Of a stretch of 38,530 nucleotides of DNA, positions 1-8,732 are shown piece after piece. The stretch is taken from assembly GCA_021841025.1 (NCBI GenBank), contig JAKBWA010000049.1, forward strand, positions 1 through 38,530, in the 5' to 3' direction. The position numbers were made by a program, and so were the translations under genes. Under the pieces are notes generated by a model that saw nothing but the letters and a program-made list of their open reading frames with translations, did not search any database and was not told the origin of the DNA. The first letter of the stretch is position 1; the number at the start of each line of letters is the position of its first letter. Source of the stretch: Bacillota bacterium (lineage in GTDB: Bacteria; Bacillota; Sulfobacillia; Sulfobacillales; Sulfobacillaceae).

Positions 1-17
1 AAGATTTGTTTAATATT

Positions 18-953
18 TCAGGCCCGAGGATGGGTTTGGTCATAGACCGGACGCAGCCGTTTTTGGCTTACGTGCGTATAAATTTGTGTAGTTGAAATAT
101 CCTGATGGCCTAGCATCTCTTGAACCGCCCGCAAATCCGCACCATTTTCCAAAAGATGGGTGGCAAATGAGTGGCGAATCATATGAGGAGTGATAGGCTG
201 GCTTACTTGCGCTTTAGCAGCATATTTCTTGATAATTTTCCAAAATCCCTGGCGGGATAGAGGTTGTCCACGGTGATTGAGAAAAAGCACCGGTTCATTG
301 GGATTTTTTAGCAACCGGGGACGTATAACATCAACATATTGCATCAACCACCTGGCAGCCACTCGTCCCAAGGGAATATAGCGCTCTTTGGACCCTTTTC
401 CCAGGCAACGGACTTTCGGAGGATCAAGCCACCAGTCGTTGATAGTCAAATGACACAACTCACTCACGCGCAATCCGGTAGCATAGAGGACTTCTAGCAT
501 AGCACGATCACGCACTCCACCCTTCGTGCTCAAATCAGGAGATTCGATAAGTCGCGTCACCTCTTCAACCGTTAACACGTGAGGCAGGTGCCGGTATAAT
601 TTGGGTGAACTCAATAGTTCTGTGGGATTCTCACTGAGAATGTGATCGTTCACCAGAAAGCGGTAAAACCCTTTAATCGCTGCGAGCCGCCTGGCTTGAG
701 TTGAAGGCGATCGATCCTGTTCGCGTAAATATTCAAGATATCTGATTACACTGTTTTCATCAGACGGCTGACCTTGAGATTTCACAAACGCAAAATAATC
801 AGAAAGATCTCGTTGATACGATTCCACCGTATTAAGAGAAAGATTTCGTTCAAAACGCAAGTAATCCAGGAATGCCTTAACTTCGTGTGTCACACTATTC
901 GCCCCATTAGTTCGTGCCTTATTGTTAATAAGGCATTCGACGACCGAAGCCAA
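18..953 (-). CDS. xerD: XerD-type tyrosine recombinase
   Basis: Site-specific recombinase of the XerC/XerD family, expected to resolve chromosome dimers at dif in the cytoplasm. The N-terminal SAM-like core-binding domain (residues about 22-110, FERNLSLNTVESY) is followed by the catalytic domain. Catalytic elements visible in order are Arg in ATGLRVSEL, HMIRHS (HxxR), LGHQ and the nucleophile Tyr in IYTHVS. The phrase RDRAMLEVLYATGLRVSEL and the VRCLGKGSKER stretch are closer to XerD than XerC. The start is uncertain: the longest frame begins at a TTG (953) with AGGA just upstream, giving 311 residues. An internal GTG at 893 would give about 291, nearer the usual XerD length of about 295-300. 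It is not next to an integrative element, so a housekeeping role is most likely. Confidence 0.9.
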   Translation of the reverse strand: MASVVECLINNKARTNGANSVTHEVKAFLDYLRFERNLSLNTVESYQRDLSDYFAFVKSQGQPSDENSVIRYLEYLREQDRSPSTQARRLAAIKGFYRFLVNDHILSENPTELLSSPKLYRHLPHVLTVEEVTRLIESPDLSTKGGVRDRAMLEVLYATGLRVSELCHLTINDWWLDPPKVRCLGKGSKERYIPLGRVAARWLMQYVDVIRPRLLKNPNEPVLFLNHRGQPLSRQGFWKIIKKYAAKAQVSQPITPHMIRHSFATHLLENGADLRAVQEMLGHQDISTTQIYTHVSQKRLRPVYDQTHPRA

Positions 954-1057
954 ATTCCTGCTGCCACTTTAAAAAATCGCCACAGCAAAGAAGACCGACC
1001 ATTGGTCGATCCTCTTCCGTCTGAAACTTCACTTCCTAAATGGACACCCACCACAGA

Positions 1058-2203
1058 CTAAGCCAAAATTTCCTCTGGTGCGATATAGGGTTTTTGATGG
1101 GCCTCAGCGACAGCTTTAAAAGTCACAGAACCTTGATAAACATTCAGCCCTTTGGCCAAAGATGCATCTTGCTTCATCGCTGCAATCGCCCCATAACGGG
1201 CCAAAAGCCTGGTATATCTCAGCGTTACATTCGTCAAAGCTAGGGTCGAGGTTCTGGCCACGGCTCCGGGCATATTTGCCACCGCGTAATGAACGACACC
1301 GAATTTTACGTAAGTCGGGTGACTATGCGTGGTAACATGATCAATCGTCGCGATGGACCCACCCTGATCTATCGCAACGTCCACAATAACTGTTCCGGGG
1401 CGCATAGTTGCCACCATTTCCTCGCTCACTAGATGAGGGGCTCGAGCACCCGGTATCAAAACCGCACCGACCAGCAAGTCACAGGATTTTACGGCTTCCG
1501 CAATATTGTATTCATTGGACATTAACGTTCGAACATGGCCATGAAACATATCATCAAGTTGGCGTAGACGTTCAGCATTTATGTCGACAATTGTCACATC
1601 AGCGCCGAGTCCCAAAGCAATGCGCGCGGCATTGGTTCCAACGATCCCCCCGCCTATCACTAAGACGGACCCAGGAAGAACCCCGGGCACTCCCCCCACT
1701 AGGATACCCCGGCCGCCCTGCGGCTTTTCCAAAAAATGCGCCCCGATTTGTGTCGCCATCCGTCCCGCGACTTCGCTCATCGGAGTCAAAAGAGGCAAAG
1801 ACCCGTCAGGTGCTTGTACAGTTTCATAAGCTATAGCTGCCACACCGGAATCTGCCAAGGCCTGAGTCAATTCAGGCTCAGGTGCCAAATGCAAATACGT
1901 AAATAGGATCAAATCTCTTCGAAAGTACTGATATTCTTCCGGTAGAGGTTCCTTAACCTTTACGACCATCTCGGCCTCTGACCACGCACTTTGTGCATCG
2001 GGAACCATAGTTCCGCCTGCCGCTCGGTACTGATCGTCAGAAAATCCGCTGCCGATCCCTGCTCCTTTCTGAATCAACACTTGATGGCCCTCCCGTGTTA
2101 GGTCCAACACTCCTGCCGGCGTCAAAGCCACACGGTTTTCATCGGATTTAATCTCCGTCGGTAAACCGATTTTCACGATAGTCCCTTCTTCCCCAATTCT
2201 CAT
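1058..2203 (-). CDS. ald: Alanine dehydrogenase
   Basis: NAD-dependent L-alanine dehydrogenase, which reversibly deaminates alanine to pyruvate and ammonia. The N-terminal signature ([19 protein letters not shown]) matches the family. The catalytic Lys lies in MVVKVKEPL and the catalytic His in [10 protein letters not shown]. The Rossmann nucleotide site is [12 protein letters not shown] followed by the acidic VDIN. Two starts are possible: ATG at 2203 with AAGGA five bases upstream (381 residues), or GTG at 2176 behind AAGGGA. The latter gives 372 residues and begins exactly where other Ald proteins begin (VKIGLPTE). The gene is followed upstream, 73 bp away on the same strand, by an amino-acid permease, so the pair may serve alanine uptake and catabolism. 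Confidence 0.95.
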   Translation of the reverse strand: MRIGEEGTIVKIGLPTEIKSDENRVALTPAGVLDLTREGHQVLIQKGAGIGSGFSDDQYRAAGGTMVPDAQSAWSEAEMVVKVKEPLPEEYQYFRRDLILFTYLHLAPEPELTQALADSGVAAIAYETVQAPDGSLPLLTPMSEVAGRMATQIGAHFLEKPQGGRGILVGGVPGVLPGSVLVIGGGIVGTNAARIALGLGADVTIVDINAERLRQLDDMFHGHVRTLMSNEYNIAEAVKSCDLLVGAVLIPGARAPHLVSEEMVATMRPGTVIVDVAIDQGGSIATIDHVTTHSHPTYVKFGVVHYAVANMPGAVARTSTLALTNVTLRYTRLLARYGAIAAMKQDASLAKGLNVYQGSVTFKAVAEAHQKPYIAPEEILA

Positions 2204-2276
2204 AACAATCCTTGGGCATACACGCCCGGATCAGCATCATTCTAACACACCAGAATTCGACGACCCAGACATTGCC

Positions 2277-3710
2277 CTATTTTTCATGCTGTTGTCTGAG
2301 ACGCTTAAAGCGGATGGGCACATAGGCAATAAAGAACGCCAATGACGCTGCCACGCTGATTTCGAGGGCAGTCAACTCATGAGGGGCCAAAGGGGCGGTA
2401 GCAATAACTCCAGCGATCAAAATCAGTGTGAGAATTGAAGTATAAGGATATCCTTTCAGACGAAATTTCAAATCTTTTCCTCGGCGAAGAAGAATTTTGC
2501 GATAAACAATCTGCGTGACAATGATCAATCCCCAGATAAACAAAGCCTGGAAGCCCGTAGCAGTTACCAAGTAGAGATAAGCCGTTTTGGGCAAGAAATA
2601 GGCGAGGCCACTGATCAAGACGAACAAAATTCCTGTGATCAGATTGGCTACGCGGGGCAGTCCGGAAGATTCTTTTGCCACGGCTTTGGGAGCCGCATCA
2701 ATGCGCCCGAGCGTGGCTAGAACCCGGTCCGTGGCAAATAGTCCAGCATTCATGGCACTTAGCACAGCCAGTAAAATCGTGATATTGAAGACATTCGCGA
2801 TCCAACCCCAAGGCAAGGCCTTTAACGCCACCGTAAAAGGGCTCTGAGCAGTCGGCACGGTATGCCACACCACAAAAGAGGTTAAAGCCAGAGATGCACC
2901 CACGTATAAGATATAAATGGCAATGGTGGTGTTCCGAATTGTTTTAGCGATGGTCGACTCGATATTTTTCGCGTTAGGTGCTGCCAGTCCCAAAATCCCA
3001 GTGCCTGACATCGAGAAAAGTACCAATACCATGGCTGCCAAGATTCCTTTGATACCATGGGGAAAAAAACCAGGCAGCGCATACCATCCGCGAATGCCCA
3101 CATAATGGGTTGTAGGCAATATGCGGGCCAACACCATCACTGCCACCACAATGAAGAGCACTGTCGCCGTGATTTTGGTTCCTGACATCCATGCCTCTAC
3201 GGTGCTAAATCCGCGAACAGTCAAGAAATTAATGCCAACGACAACGAGAGCATAACCCACACTGAACACAAAGACAGGTACCTGAGGAAACCAAAGTCGC
3301 GTAAAGATAGCCCCCGCCGTCGCTTCAGCCGATATGTTAAGAATACTCGAAAACCAGAAAATCCATCCCCCCACGAATGCTGATCCGGGGCCCAAAGCGT
3401 GATGCGCAAAGGCCAAAAAAGATCCGCGTTCCCGGTCAGCTGCCGACATTTCCGCTAAGGCGGCCATTTCCATCGCCATGATAGTCACGCCAATCAAAAA
3501 GGATATACTAATGGCAGGACCAGCTAAGCGAATCGCCGGGCCAACCGCCAAAAACAGGCCGGAACCCATGATTCCCCCAACAGTCATTAAGCTTAGGCGT
3601 GTCGAATCAATATTGCGCGGAACCTTGGCCTTGCCTCCTGAGCCGTACTTTCTGCTAACAAGTTGTGATTGTGTAGGCTGCTTCAGTCTGGATGTTTTTG
3701 TTTTATTCAT
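2277..3710 (-). CDS. APC-family amino-acid permease
   Basis: Integral membrane amino-acid or amine transporter of the APC superfamily with about 12 hydrophobic segments. The first helix carries the family's substrate-site glycine motif, seen here as GGIMGSGLFL, shortly after a basic cytoplasmic N-terminus. Substrate cannot be read from sequence. Its position just upstream of ald on the same strand suggests alanine or a related amino acid, which is an inference. The frame is open to an ATG at 3812 (511 residues), but neither that ATG nor the ATG at 3710 (477 residues) has a convincing ribosome site. The 3812 start would sit about 8 bases from TATAGT, a possible -10 box, so the downstream start is preferred and a leaderless long form is the alternative. 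Confidence 0.85.
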   Translation of the reverse strand: MNKTKTSRLKQPTQSQLVSRKYGSGGKAKVPRNIDSTRLSLMTVGGIMGSGLFLAVGPAIRLAGPAISISFLIGVTIMAMEMAALAEMSAADRERGSFLAFAHHALGPGSAFVGGWIFWFSSILNISAEATAGAIFTRLWFPQVPVFVFSVGYALVVVGINFLTVRGFSTVEAWMSGTKITATVLFIVVAVMVLARILPTTHYVGIRGWYALPGFFPHGIKGILAAMVLVLFSMSGTGILGLAAPNAKNIESTIAKTIRNTTIAIYILYVGASLALTSFVVWHTVPTAQSPFTVALKALPWGWIANVFNITILLAVLSAMNAGLFATDRVLATLGRIDAAPKAVAKESSGLPRVANLITGILFVLISGLAYFLPKTAYLYLVTATGFQALFIWGLIIVTQIVYRKILLRRGKDLKFRLKGYPYTSILTLILIAGVIATAPLAPHELTALEISVAASLAFFIAYVPIRFKRLRQQHEK

Positions 3711-3882
3711 AGTGCGATTATGCTGTCCACGATTTACCGTCTTTATTCCAGACTCATTCGGGAATTTTATTACTGAATTTAGAGCATCTATAACAGAAAT
3801 TGCGAATTTCATGGTATACTATAACTAGATTTTTAAACCTGATTCTATGATGTTGTCAGGTTTTGAAGGAGGGGGAGTTGCG

Positions 3883-3990
3883 ATGATTACAGCAAGTGAC
3901 CTTCTGGTTATCGCAGTGGTAGGAATCGCATTTATTGGGGCAATTGCGGTACTGGCGCCTATGCTTTACCGCGATTACAAGAGGGAATAA
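3883..3990 (+). CDS. 35-residue single-helix membrane peptide
   Basis: This short frame starts at an ATG preceded by a very strong ribosome site (GGAGGGGG about 8 bases upstream) and encodes MITASDLLVI, then a hydrophobic Ala/Ile/Val helix, and ends in MLYRDYKRE. The result is one transmembrane segment with a charged cytoplasmic tail (positive-inside). TATACT at 3815-3820 could be the -10 box of its promoter. The gene is alone on plus between two minus-strand genes. I do not recognise the family. The architecture resembles small accessory subunits of membrane complexes such as KdpF or CydX, but no homology is claimed. Confidence 0.6.
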   Translation: MITASDLLVIAVVGIAFIGAIAVLAPMLYRDYKRE

Positions 3991-4027
3991 TGGGTACGAC
4001 CTTGCGCCATCCTCCCACGCCTTTTAA

Positions 4028-5149
4028 CTAGCGTGTCGAGGATGTTTTACTTTGCGGGAAAAACGGGGTTAAGACGGGCACGTCAGCATTGGCCGCGTGG
4101 CCCAGATAGGGAAGATGCCAGCTATCTTCTATGGTTTTCAGTACACTATAATGATCGGCCCACAGATTCGTACGAATGGCGTGCGAATGGCGCCCGTACA
4201 GTACCACCAGGGGCACGCGGCCTCCACCAATGGCAATATTGAAAACTGGTATGACAGGCGTTTGAGGCCCTGGCTTCAAATAACTTCGCAATCCGGATAC
4301 AGATAAAAAGTGAGCAGGGTCATTGGTTTCATCCCATGTGAGGAAGATGACGGAATGACTGGTCCAGGCTTTAGAGTGAAGGATCGCCGGAATCAGTTGA
4401 CGCAAAAAGTCATTGCCCCGACTGATTAATAATCTTGGGTTGTTGACCGGACAACGACTTCCTGGACCCAACGACTGTCCATGCATATCATTGCATAAAT
4501 TTGGCGTCACCCATGTAAATTGCGCTAAATGGCCGACCGCCAACTCCTGTCGAAATTGGGTCAAGTTCACGGTATGTTTTCGGCGCAGAGAGTTTAACTG
4601 AGGAAACAAGGCGAATGGATTGTGCTTTTTTGCGTATAACGCTACGGGCGGAGCTACTATAGGCGCGGTATTTTTGCCGAGATTATCAGGATACCAATTC
4701 CCTCCAAATCCGGATGAGGGAATGCTTTGCATCACGGCTTGCCACGTCATGTGATGGCGATTCAATTCTTCGGCCAAGGTCATTTGTTTAAAGACCTGCA
4801 CCGGGCTGTCACTGTGGGTCCCCATCATTCTACCCGATAAGGCTGCCACATAATTAGGTAGACTCGGATGAGTCACCCCATAATAATTTGTATCATATCC
4901 CCCCGTGCGCATAAGCTGATCAATATAAGCCGCGCGAGGATTATGGGTCAGTACATTATCCCCATGATTTTCCATCATAATAACAACCACGTGAGTGAAA
5001 TAAGGAAGAGAGGGACGTTTTGGTTGGGCTACCGTTTTTTGAAATTGCGGACCGAGAACAACCTTCACCACAATCAACAACACCATGACAAATCCTGCCA
5101 ATGTAATAATCAACCGCCCAATCCAGCGCATACCTTCGCTCCAATTCAT
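4028..5149 (-). CDS. Membrane-anchored phosphoesterase (acid phosphatase/phospholipase C-like)
   Basis: This 373-residue protein has one N-terminal transmembrane segment (residues about 11-30, LIITLAGFVMVLLIVV) followed by an extracytoplasmic domain of the phosphoesterase family (AcpA/phospholipase C superfamily, alkaline-phosphatase-like fold). Metal- and phosphate-site signatures visible are VVIMMENHGD, the THPSLPNY stretch containing the likely nucleophile, FLTWDETNDP and the late ADHYSVLKTIE. It should hydrolyse phosphate esters at the outer face of the membrane; the substrate is unknown. AAGGA stands 9 bases before the ATG. A small gene begins upstream on the same strand. Confidence 0.8.
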   Translation of the reverse strand: MNWSEGMRWIGRLIITLAGFVMVLLIVVKVVLGPQFQKTVAQPKRPSLPYFTHVVVIMMENHGDNVLTHNPRAAYIDQLMRTGGYDTNYYGVTHPSLPNYVAALSGRMMGTHSDSPVQVFKQMTLAEELNRHHMTWQAVMQSIPSSGFGGNWYPDNLGKNTAPIVAPPVALYAKKHNPFALFPQLNSLRRKHTVNLTQFRQELAVGHLAQFTWVTPNLCNDMHGQSLGPGSRCPVNNPRLLISRGNDFLRQLIPAILHSKAWTSHSVIFLTWDETNDPAHFLSVSGLRSYLKPGPQTPVIPVFNIAIGGGRVPLVVLYGRHSHAIRTNLWADHYSVLKTIEDSWHLPYLGHAANADVPVLTPFFPQSKTSSTR

Positions 5150-5171
5150 TGATCTTGATCCTTGTTAATCT

Positions 5172-5351
5172 TTACGTTCTGGATGCCACTCTTTGTCCCG
5201 CGGGTTGATGGATCACTTGGATATAGCGGGAAAACAATAACCGAGCCTCTGCTGAGGAGACAAAAACGTCGCAGCCTCGTAATAGAACGCGTAATTGTTC
5301 AGCATTTAATGGTTGACCTGCCCGCATGATCTTTTCTACAAGGTTCACCAT
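5172..5351 (-). CDS. Small protein of unknown function, 59 residues
   Basis: The chosen ATG (5351) follows GGGAGGTGTT, a strong ribosome site, and gives a 59-residue soluble protein beginning MVNLVEKIMRAG. It is mostly helical with many basic residues and ends GQRVASRT. There are no metal-binding motifs and one Cys in LLRGCDVFV. I do not recognise a family. It lies 22 bp upstream of the phosphoesterase gene on the same strand and may share its transcript. Confidence 0.55.
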   Translation of the reverse strand: MVNLVEKIMRAGQPLNAEQLRVLLRGCDVFVSSAEARLLFSRYIQVIHQPAGQRVASRT

Positions 5352-5436
5352 AACACCTCCCAGCATTCGTTTCCGTTATTACATTATTCGATCTCTCTAG
5401 TGCCCAATCCGGGTATCGTACGCTAATCATTCCAAT

Positions 5437-5811
5437 TTAAACGATATGCGCGGAAACCCATGCTAAAAACCCCCACGCTATAATAAACGCCGCACCGCCA
5501 AATGGCGTTACCATCCCCCACTTTTTTCGTCCTGACGTTGACAAAATATAAAGACTTCCTGAAAACAAAATGATGCCGACAAAGAAGAGCCATCCTGCCC
5601 AGTCCAGTAAAGGGTTCGAAGACGCCATTCGCATGACCAATCCTGTCACGATAAGCCCCCAAGCATGATACATTTGGTACTGAACCCCCGTTTGGTAGTT
5701 GGCTAAATTGGCCGCGTCAATCCGAGACCTTAGAGCATGGGCTCCAAAGGCTCCCAGACCCACACTTAATAGTGCCATTACGCATCCAAGCGCTAGAAAA
5801 ACTGAACTCAT
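5437..5811 (-). CDS. DUF423 family membrane protein (YgdD/YwdK-like)
   Basis: Small integral membrane protein, 125 residues with about four hydrophobic segments. The family-defining features are the N-terminal GLGAFGAHAL motif and the YQMYHAWGL segment, followed by LFFVGIILFSGSLYIL and the C-terminal TPFGGAAFIIAW. Biochemical function is unknown for DUF423. The ATG at 5811 is chosen because AGGAGG (5818-5823 on plus, reverse-complemented) precedes it by 6 bases. The frame continues upstream but without a better site. Confidence 0.9.
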   Translation of the reverse strand: MSSVFLALGCVMALLSVGLGAFGAHALRSRIDAANLANYQTGVQYQMYHAWGLIVTGLVMRMASSNPLLDWAGWLFFVGIILFSGSLYILSTSGRKKWGMVTPFGGAAFIIAWGFLAWVSAHIV

Positions 5812-6115
5812 GACAAGCCTCCTCACATTCCTTTATAAGCTCCACTTTAGCATCCGAACCCCGGTCACTCCCACTTTCGACATCGACTCTGAGTTTTCGT
5901 TGGACTTCAACACCGTAAATCGAGCCTCAATGGCGGCGGTGGCTTCTCTTTGTGAGATTATGCGATCTTACCATATTCTTTATCACATTCTTCTGTAAAA
6001 AATGATGACGGAACGGTTTTCTTTTCCCAGTCATGCAATGGATTATGGTTTGCTAGCATGCTATTAGACAATCCGGCTAGAAGGGCGCATAATCTGTAGA
6101 TATAAAGGAGGGCTA
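5812..6115. other. Intergenic region between divergent genes
   Basis: About 300 bases between the divergent DUF423 and small-membrane-protein genes. Apart from the two ribosome sites at its edges I see no hairpin, repeat or clear promoter hexamers. Confidence 0.5.
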
Positions 6116-6331
6116 ATGATGTGCTCAACCTCATCGAAGGCGCTGATGACCCTAGGGGTCGTGAGCGGTCTTCTCAATCATTGGTTTATCCTTATTGCGC
6201 TTTATCCGGTTACCGCAAATCTATTGTCGCGTTTGTTGCATCGCAACATCTGGCCAGCAAAGGCAATATGCCCCATACCGTCTAAATCAGCTTACGTTCG
6301 TTTAGAAGAAGGGATGGAGAAAACGAAATAA
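6116..6331 (+). CDS. Small membrane protein coupled to sulfurtransferase
   Basis: A 71-residue protein with one long or two short hydrophobic segments (residues about 9-37, LGVVSGLLNHWFILIALYPV), then a basic tail ending EEGMEKTK. An AAGGAGG site lies 4 bases before the ATG. Its stop overlaps the start of the following sulfurtransferase (TAATG), so the two are translationally coupled. I do not recognise the family with confidence. A YgaP-like membrane segment (DUF2892), often found with rhodaneses, is one possibility. Confidence 0.65.
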   Translation: MMCSTSSKALMTLGVVSGLLNHWFILIALYPVTANLLSRLLHRNIWPAKAICPIPSKSAYVRLEEGMEKTK

Positions 6332-7167
6332 TGTCCTTGAAATCAGCAAAATGGTTAGCTAGCGAAAATTCGGATCAGGTAGTCATTGTCGATTGCCGCT
6401 ACAATTTAACCGAACCAACCCAAGCTGCCCGGGATTATTGGCAGGCTCACATACCTGGAGCCCATTTTGCGGACCTCGAGTCCGATCTGTGTGCTCCCAA
6501 AACCCTTCATGGCGGACGCCATCCACTTCCATCCTCTCGCCAGTTTTCGGAACTCTTATCACGATTGGGATGGACAAAAGATAAAATGCTCATAGCCTAT
6601 GACAGTGAGGGGTCCGGTGCCGCGCACTTTTGGTGGCTATGCCACTATTTCGGTGTTGACCAGGTTAGCGTATTGCAAGGCGGGTTTCAGCAATGGCTCA
6701 ATTCGGGTTTTCCTGTTAGTACCGAGTCGCCTCACCTCAATCCGTCACCGGTGCCAGAACTAGTGCCTAATCCGTCGCTTGCGGTCACCAGAGATTTTGT
6801 ACTCGAACATCTCGGGCGCCGCCTGATGGTAGATTCCCGGTCATATGAGAGATACATGGGATTTCATGAACCCATTGACAGAGTTGCAGGCAGGATTCCA
6901 TGCGCCTATCATTACGATTACAAAAAGGTCTATAATTTACCTGGGGAGTATCATTCGACAGACGTTTTGAAGCATCACTTTTCGCCAATACCTACTGATC
7001 GTGGTGAAGCTCCCATTGTTTACTGCGGGTCGGGTGTTTCGGCATGTGCTAATGTTTTCGCCTTGTCCCTCATTGGCATTCCCGCTTTGTTGTACCCGGG
7101 CAGCTTTAGTGATTGGATCAGTTACGCGGACTCACCAATAGAACGGGGTGACGCACATGGAGTATAA
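6331..7167 (+). CDS. sseA: Two-domain thiosulfate/3-mercaptopyruvate sulfurtransferase
   Basis: Tandem-rhodanese enzyme of 278 residues that moves sulfane sulfur from thiosulfate or 3-mercaptopyruvate to a thiol acceptor. The N-terminal inactive rhodanese domain spans about 5-130 (WLASENSDQVVIVDCRY, then DSEGSGAAHFWW where the active Cys would be). The C-terminal domain carries the active-site loop CGSGVSAC with Cys232. CGSGV(T/S)A is the loop typical of the mercaptopyruvate branch, though thiosulfate use cannot be excluded. It is coupled to the genes on both sides (TAATG before it; its end overlaps the next gene). In an organism with an sHdr pathway such enzymes can feed TusA, but this copy is 12 kb from that cluster. 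Confidence 0.92.
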   Translation: MSLKSAKWLASENSDQVVIVDCRYNLTEPTQAARDYWQAHIPGAHFADLESDLCAPKTLHGGRHPLPSSRQFSELLSRLGWTKDKMLIAYDSEGSGAAHFWWLCHYFGVDQVSVLQGGFQQWLNSGFPVSTESPHLNPSPVPELVPNPSLAVTRDFVLEHLGRRLMVDSRSYERYMGFHEPIDRVAGRIPCAYHYDYKKVYNLPGEYHSTDVLKHHFSPIPTDRGEAPIVYCGSGVSACANVFALSLIGIPALLYPGSFSDWISYADSPIERGDAHGV

Positions 7168-8002
7168 CGACGACAACCACTACGTCATTTTTTTTCGTCA
7201 TGATGCTTTGGATGACACGGAAAACCAGACAAACCAGGATATCAAACAAGTCCCGCCGCCTCGGCGAAAACGTTCCTGGAAAAATGCCATCCTTTCTTTT
7301 TTAGGCGTATTGTATAAAGCGAAAGTCTTCATAGTTTTTGGTAGCTTGATAATATCTATGATACTCTACGGACTCGCTTTTGGCTGGATCTTTGGCATAG
7401 GTCTTGCCCTGATCATCGCCATTCATGAATCCGGACATGTGTTGGCAAACAGGCGCAAGCACCTTGACGCATCCTGGCCTGTCTTCATTCCCTTCCTAGG
7501 TGCCCTTATCAACTTGCGTCAAATGCCTCGAAACGCGGACGACGAAGCGTTTATCGGCATAGCCGGTCCCATTTTTGGATTGGCAGCTACATTGATCACC
7601 TTGGGAATTTATGAATCGACCCATATTCCCGTTTTCCGCTGGCTGGCATTGTTTGGGTTTTTCATGCATATTTTTAATTTAATGCCAATCGTTCCCTTAG
7701 ACGGAGGGCGTACTGTGTCTTTTCTAGGATGGAAAGCGTGGATCATGGGTCTGATAGGATTATTAGTCTTGCTGTTTTATGATCCCTTTAACGGCCAAGT
7801 GCATTTTGACTTGCTAACGGTGGTAATTCTAGCATTCATCATTTGGAACTTCATCGGGCGTGTTAAACATGGCCCGGGGCAAGATTACAATGCTATTCCG
7901 TTATTGCATAAGTGGGGATATACTCTTTTATGGGCTGGCTTAATGCTGATGTCCATTGTGGGATACTTAGCAACAGGATCGCAGGTTGTTTTAATGCATT
8001 AG
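7157..8002 (+). CDS. M50 family intramembrane metalloprotease (site-2 protease)
   Basis: Zinc protease that cleaves within or near transmembrane segments. From the chosen ATG (7157, after GGGGTG) it has 281 residues: a polar basic N-terminus (1-45), then about six hydrophobic segments. The zinc-binding HExxH is IIAIHESGH (His90, Glu91, His94). The third ligand motif is NLMPIVPLDGGR with Asp182. A GTG at 7148 is an alternative start. It overlaps the end of the sulfurtransferase gene by 11 bases. Without a PDZ domain it resembles the compact SpoIVFB/Rip class more than RseP. Its substrate is not indicated by context. Confidence 0.88.
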   Translation: MEYNDDNHYVIFFRHDALDDTENQTNQDIKQVPPPRRKRSWKNAILSFLGVLYKAKVFIVFGSLIISMILYGLAFGWIFGIGLALIIAIHESGHVLANRRKHLDASWPVFIPFLGALINLRQMPRNADDEAFIGIAGPIFGLAATLITLGIYESTHIPVFRWLALFGFFMHIFNLMPIVPLDGGRTVSFLGWKAWIMGLIGLLVLLFYDPFNGQVHFDLLTVVILAFIIWNFIGRVKHGPGQDYNAIPLLHKWGYTLLWAGLMLMSIVGYLATGSQVVLMH

Positions 8003-8114
8003 GCTCAAACCCCAAAATCCCATACAATCTTCTGCAACAGCACCTTTTTTCACCACTTCTGAAACGCACCTCGTCAAGGACAGCAGATGAAGAAAGCAAT
8101 TTCACCGAGCAATA

Positions 8115-8732
8115 TCAGTTTTGTTTTCTGTAAAATGGAGCCTCGTGATCTGGATTGATACACTCGCGGTATTTGTCTACGATCTTTTTTAAATCGTCCC
8201 ATGCTTTAACTTTCCACTGAGGATTACGCAATAGAGCCGCAGGATGGTAAGTCGCTAAAAAGAATACGCCTCCCCGCTCATGCCATCGGCCTCTGGCTGC
8301 ACTTAAAGAAGATATTCCCAAGAGAGTTTGCATGGCGGTTGCACCCAGCAGCACGACGATCCGTGGCGAAAGATACCGAAGCTGAGCTGTTAAGTGGGGC
8401 CAGCAGGCACGGCGTTCCTCCTGTGTGGGTGTTCGGTTAAAAGGAGGGCGGCACTTAACCACGTTCAGAATATAAACGCCATGAAACCGATCAAATCCGG
8501 CCGCATAAAGCATCTTATCCAGTAACCGTCCAGCTGGACCAACAAATGGACGAAGCAACCGATCTTCTTCTTCTCCGGGCCCTTCCCCAATGAACACTAG
8601 GGGAGGATTGTGGCTGTCACCTTCGCCAAAGACCACACCGTGAGCCTCTTGGCGCAAGGAACATCTTTCACACGACAAAATGTCCTCGCGTAATCGGAGA
8701 AATTCTTCATCATCTGACGATTGTTCAATCAT
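8115..8732 (-). CDS. Uracil-DNA glycosylase, family 4 (Fe-S)
   Basis: Removes uracil from DNA. The 205-residue protein has the four cluster-binding cysteines Cys21, Cys24 (SCERCSL), Cys94 (VKCRPP) and Cys110, as in the thermostable 4Fe-4S UDGa class. Catalytic motif A is GEGPGEEED and motif B is TYHPAALLR near the C-terminus. The frame is open far upstream, but similarity starts here. The ATG at 8732 overlaps the stop of the PAP2-like gene and follows AGGTG. Uracil repair is especially relevant at high temperature, where cytosine deaminates faster. Confidence 0.93.
   Translation of the reverse strand: MIEQSSDDEEFLRLREDILSCERCSLRQEAHGVVFGEGDSHNPPLVFIGEGPGEEEDRLLRPFVGPAGRLLDKMLYAAGFDRFHGVYILNVVKCRPPFNRTPTQEERRACWPHLTAQLRYLSPRIVVLLGATAMQTLLGISSLSAARGRWHERGGVFFLATYHPAALLRNPQWKVKAWDDLKKIVDKYRECINPDHEAPFYRKQN

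Noticed and set aside
18-953. XerD-like gene as integrase of a mobile element
   Set aside because: Sequence matches chromosomal XerD and no attachment repeats or phage genes are adjacent.
1408-1836. 142-codon plus-strand frame inside ald
   Set aside because: Opposite-strand shadow of alanine dehydrogenase; Pro/Arg-rich with no start signal.
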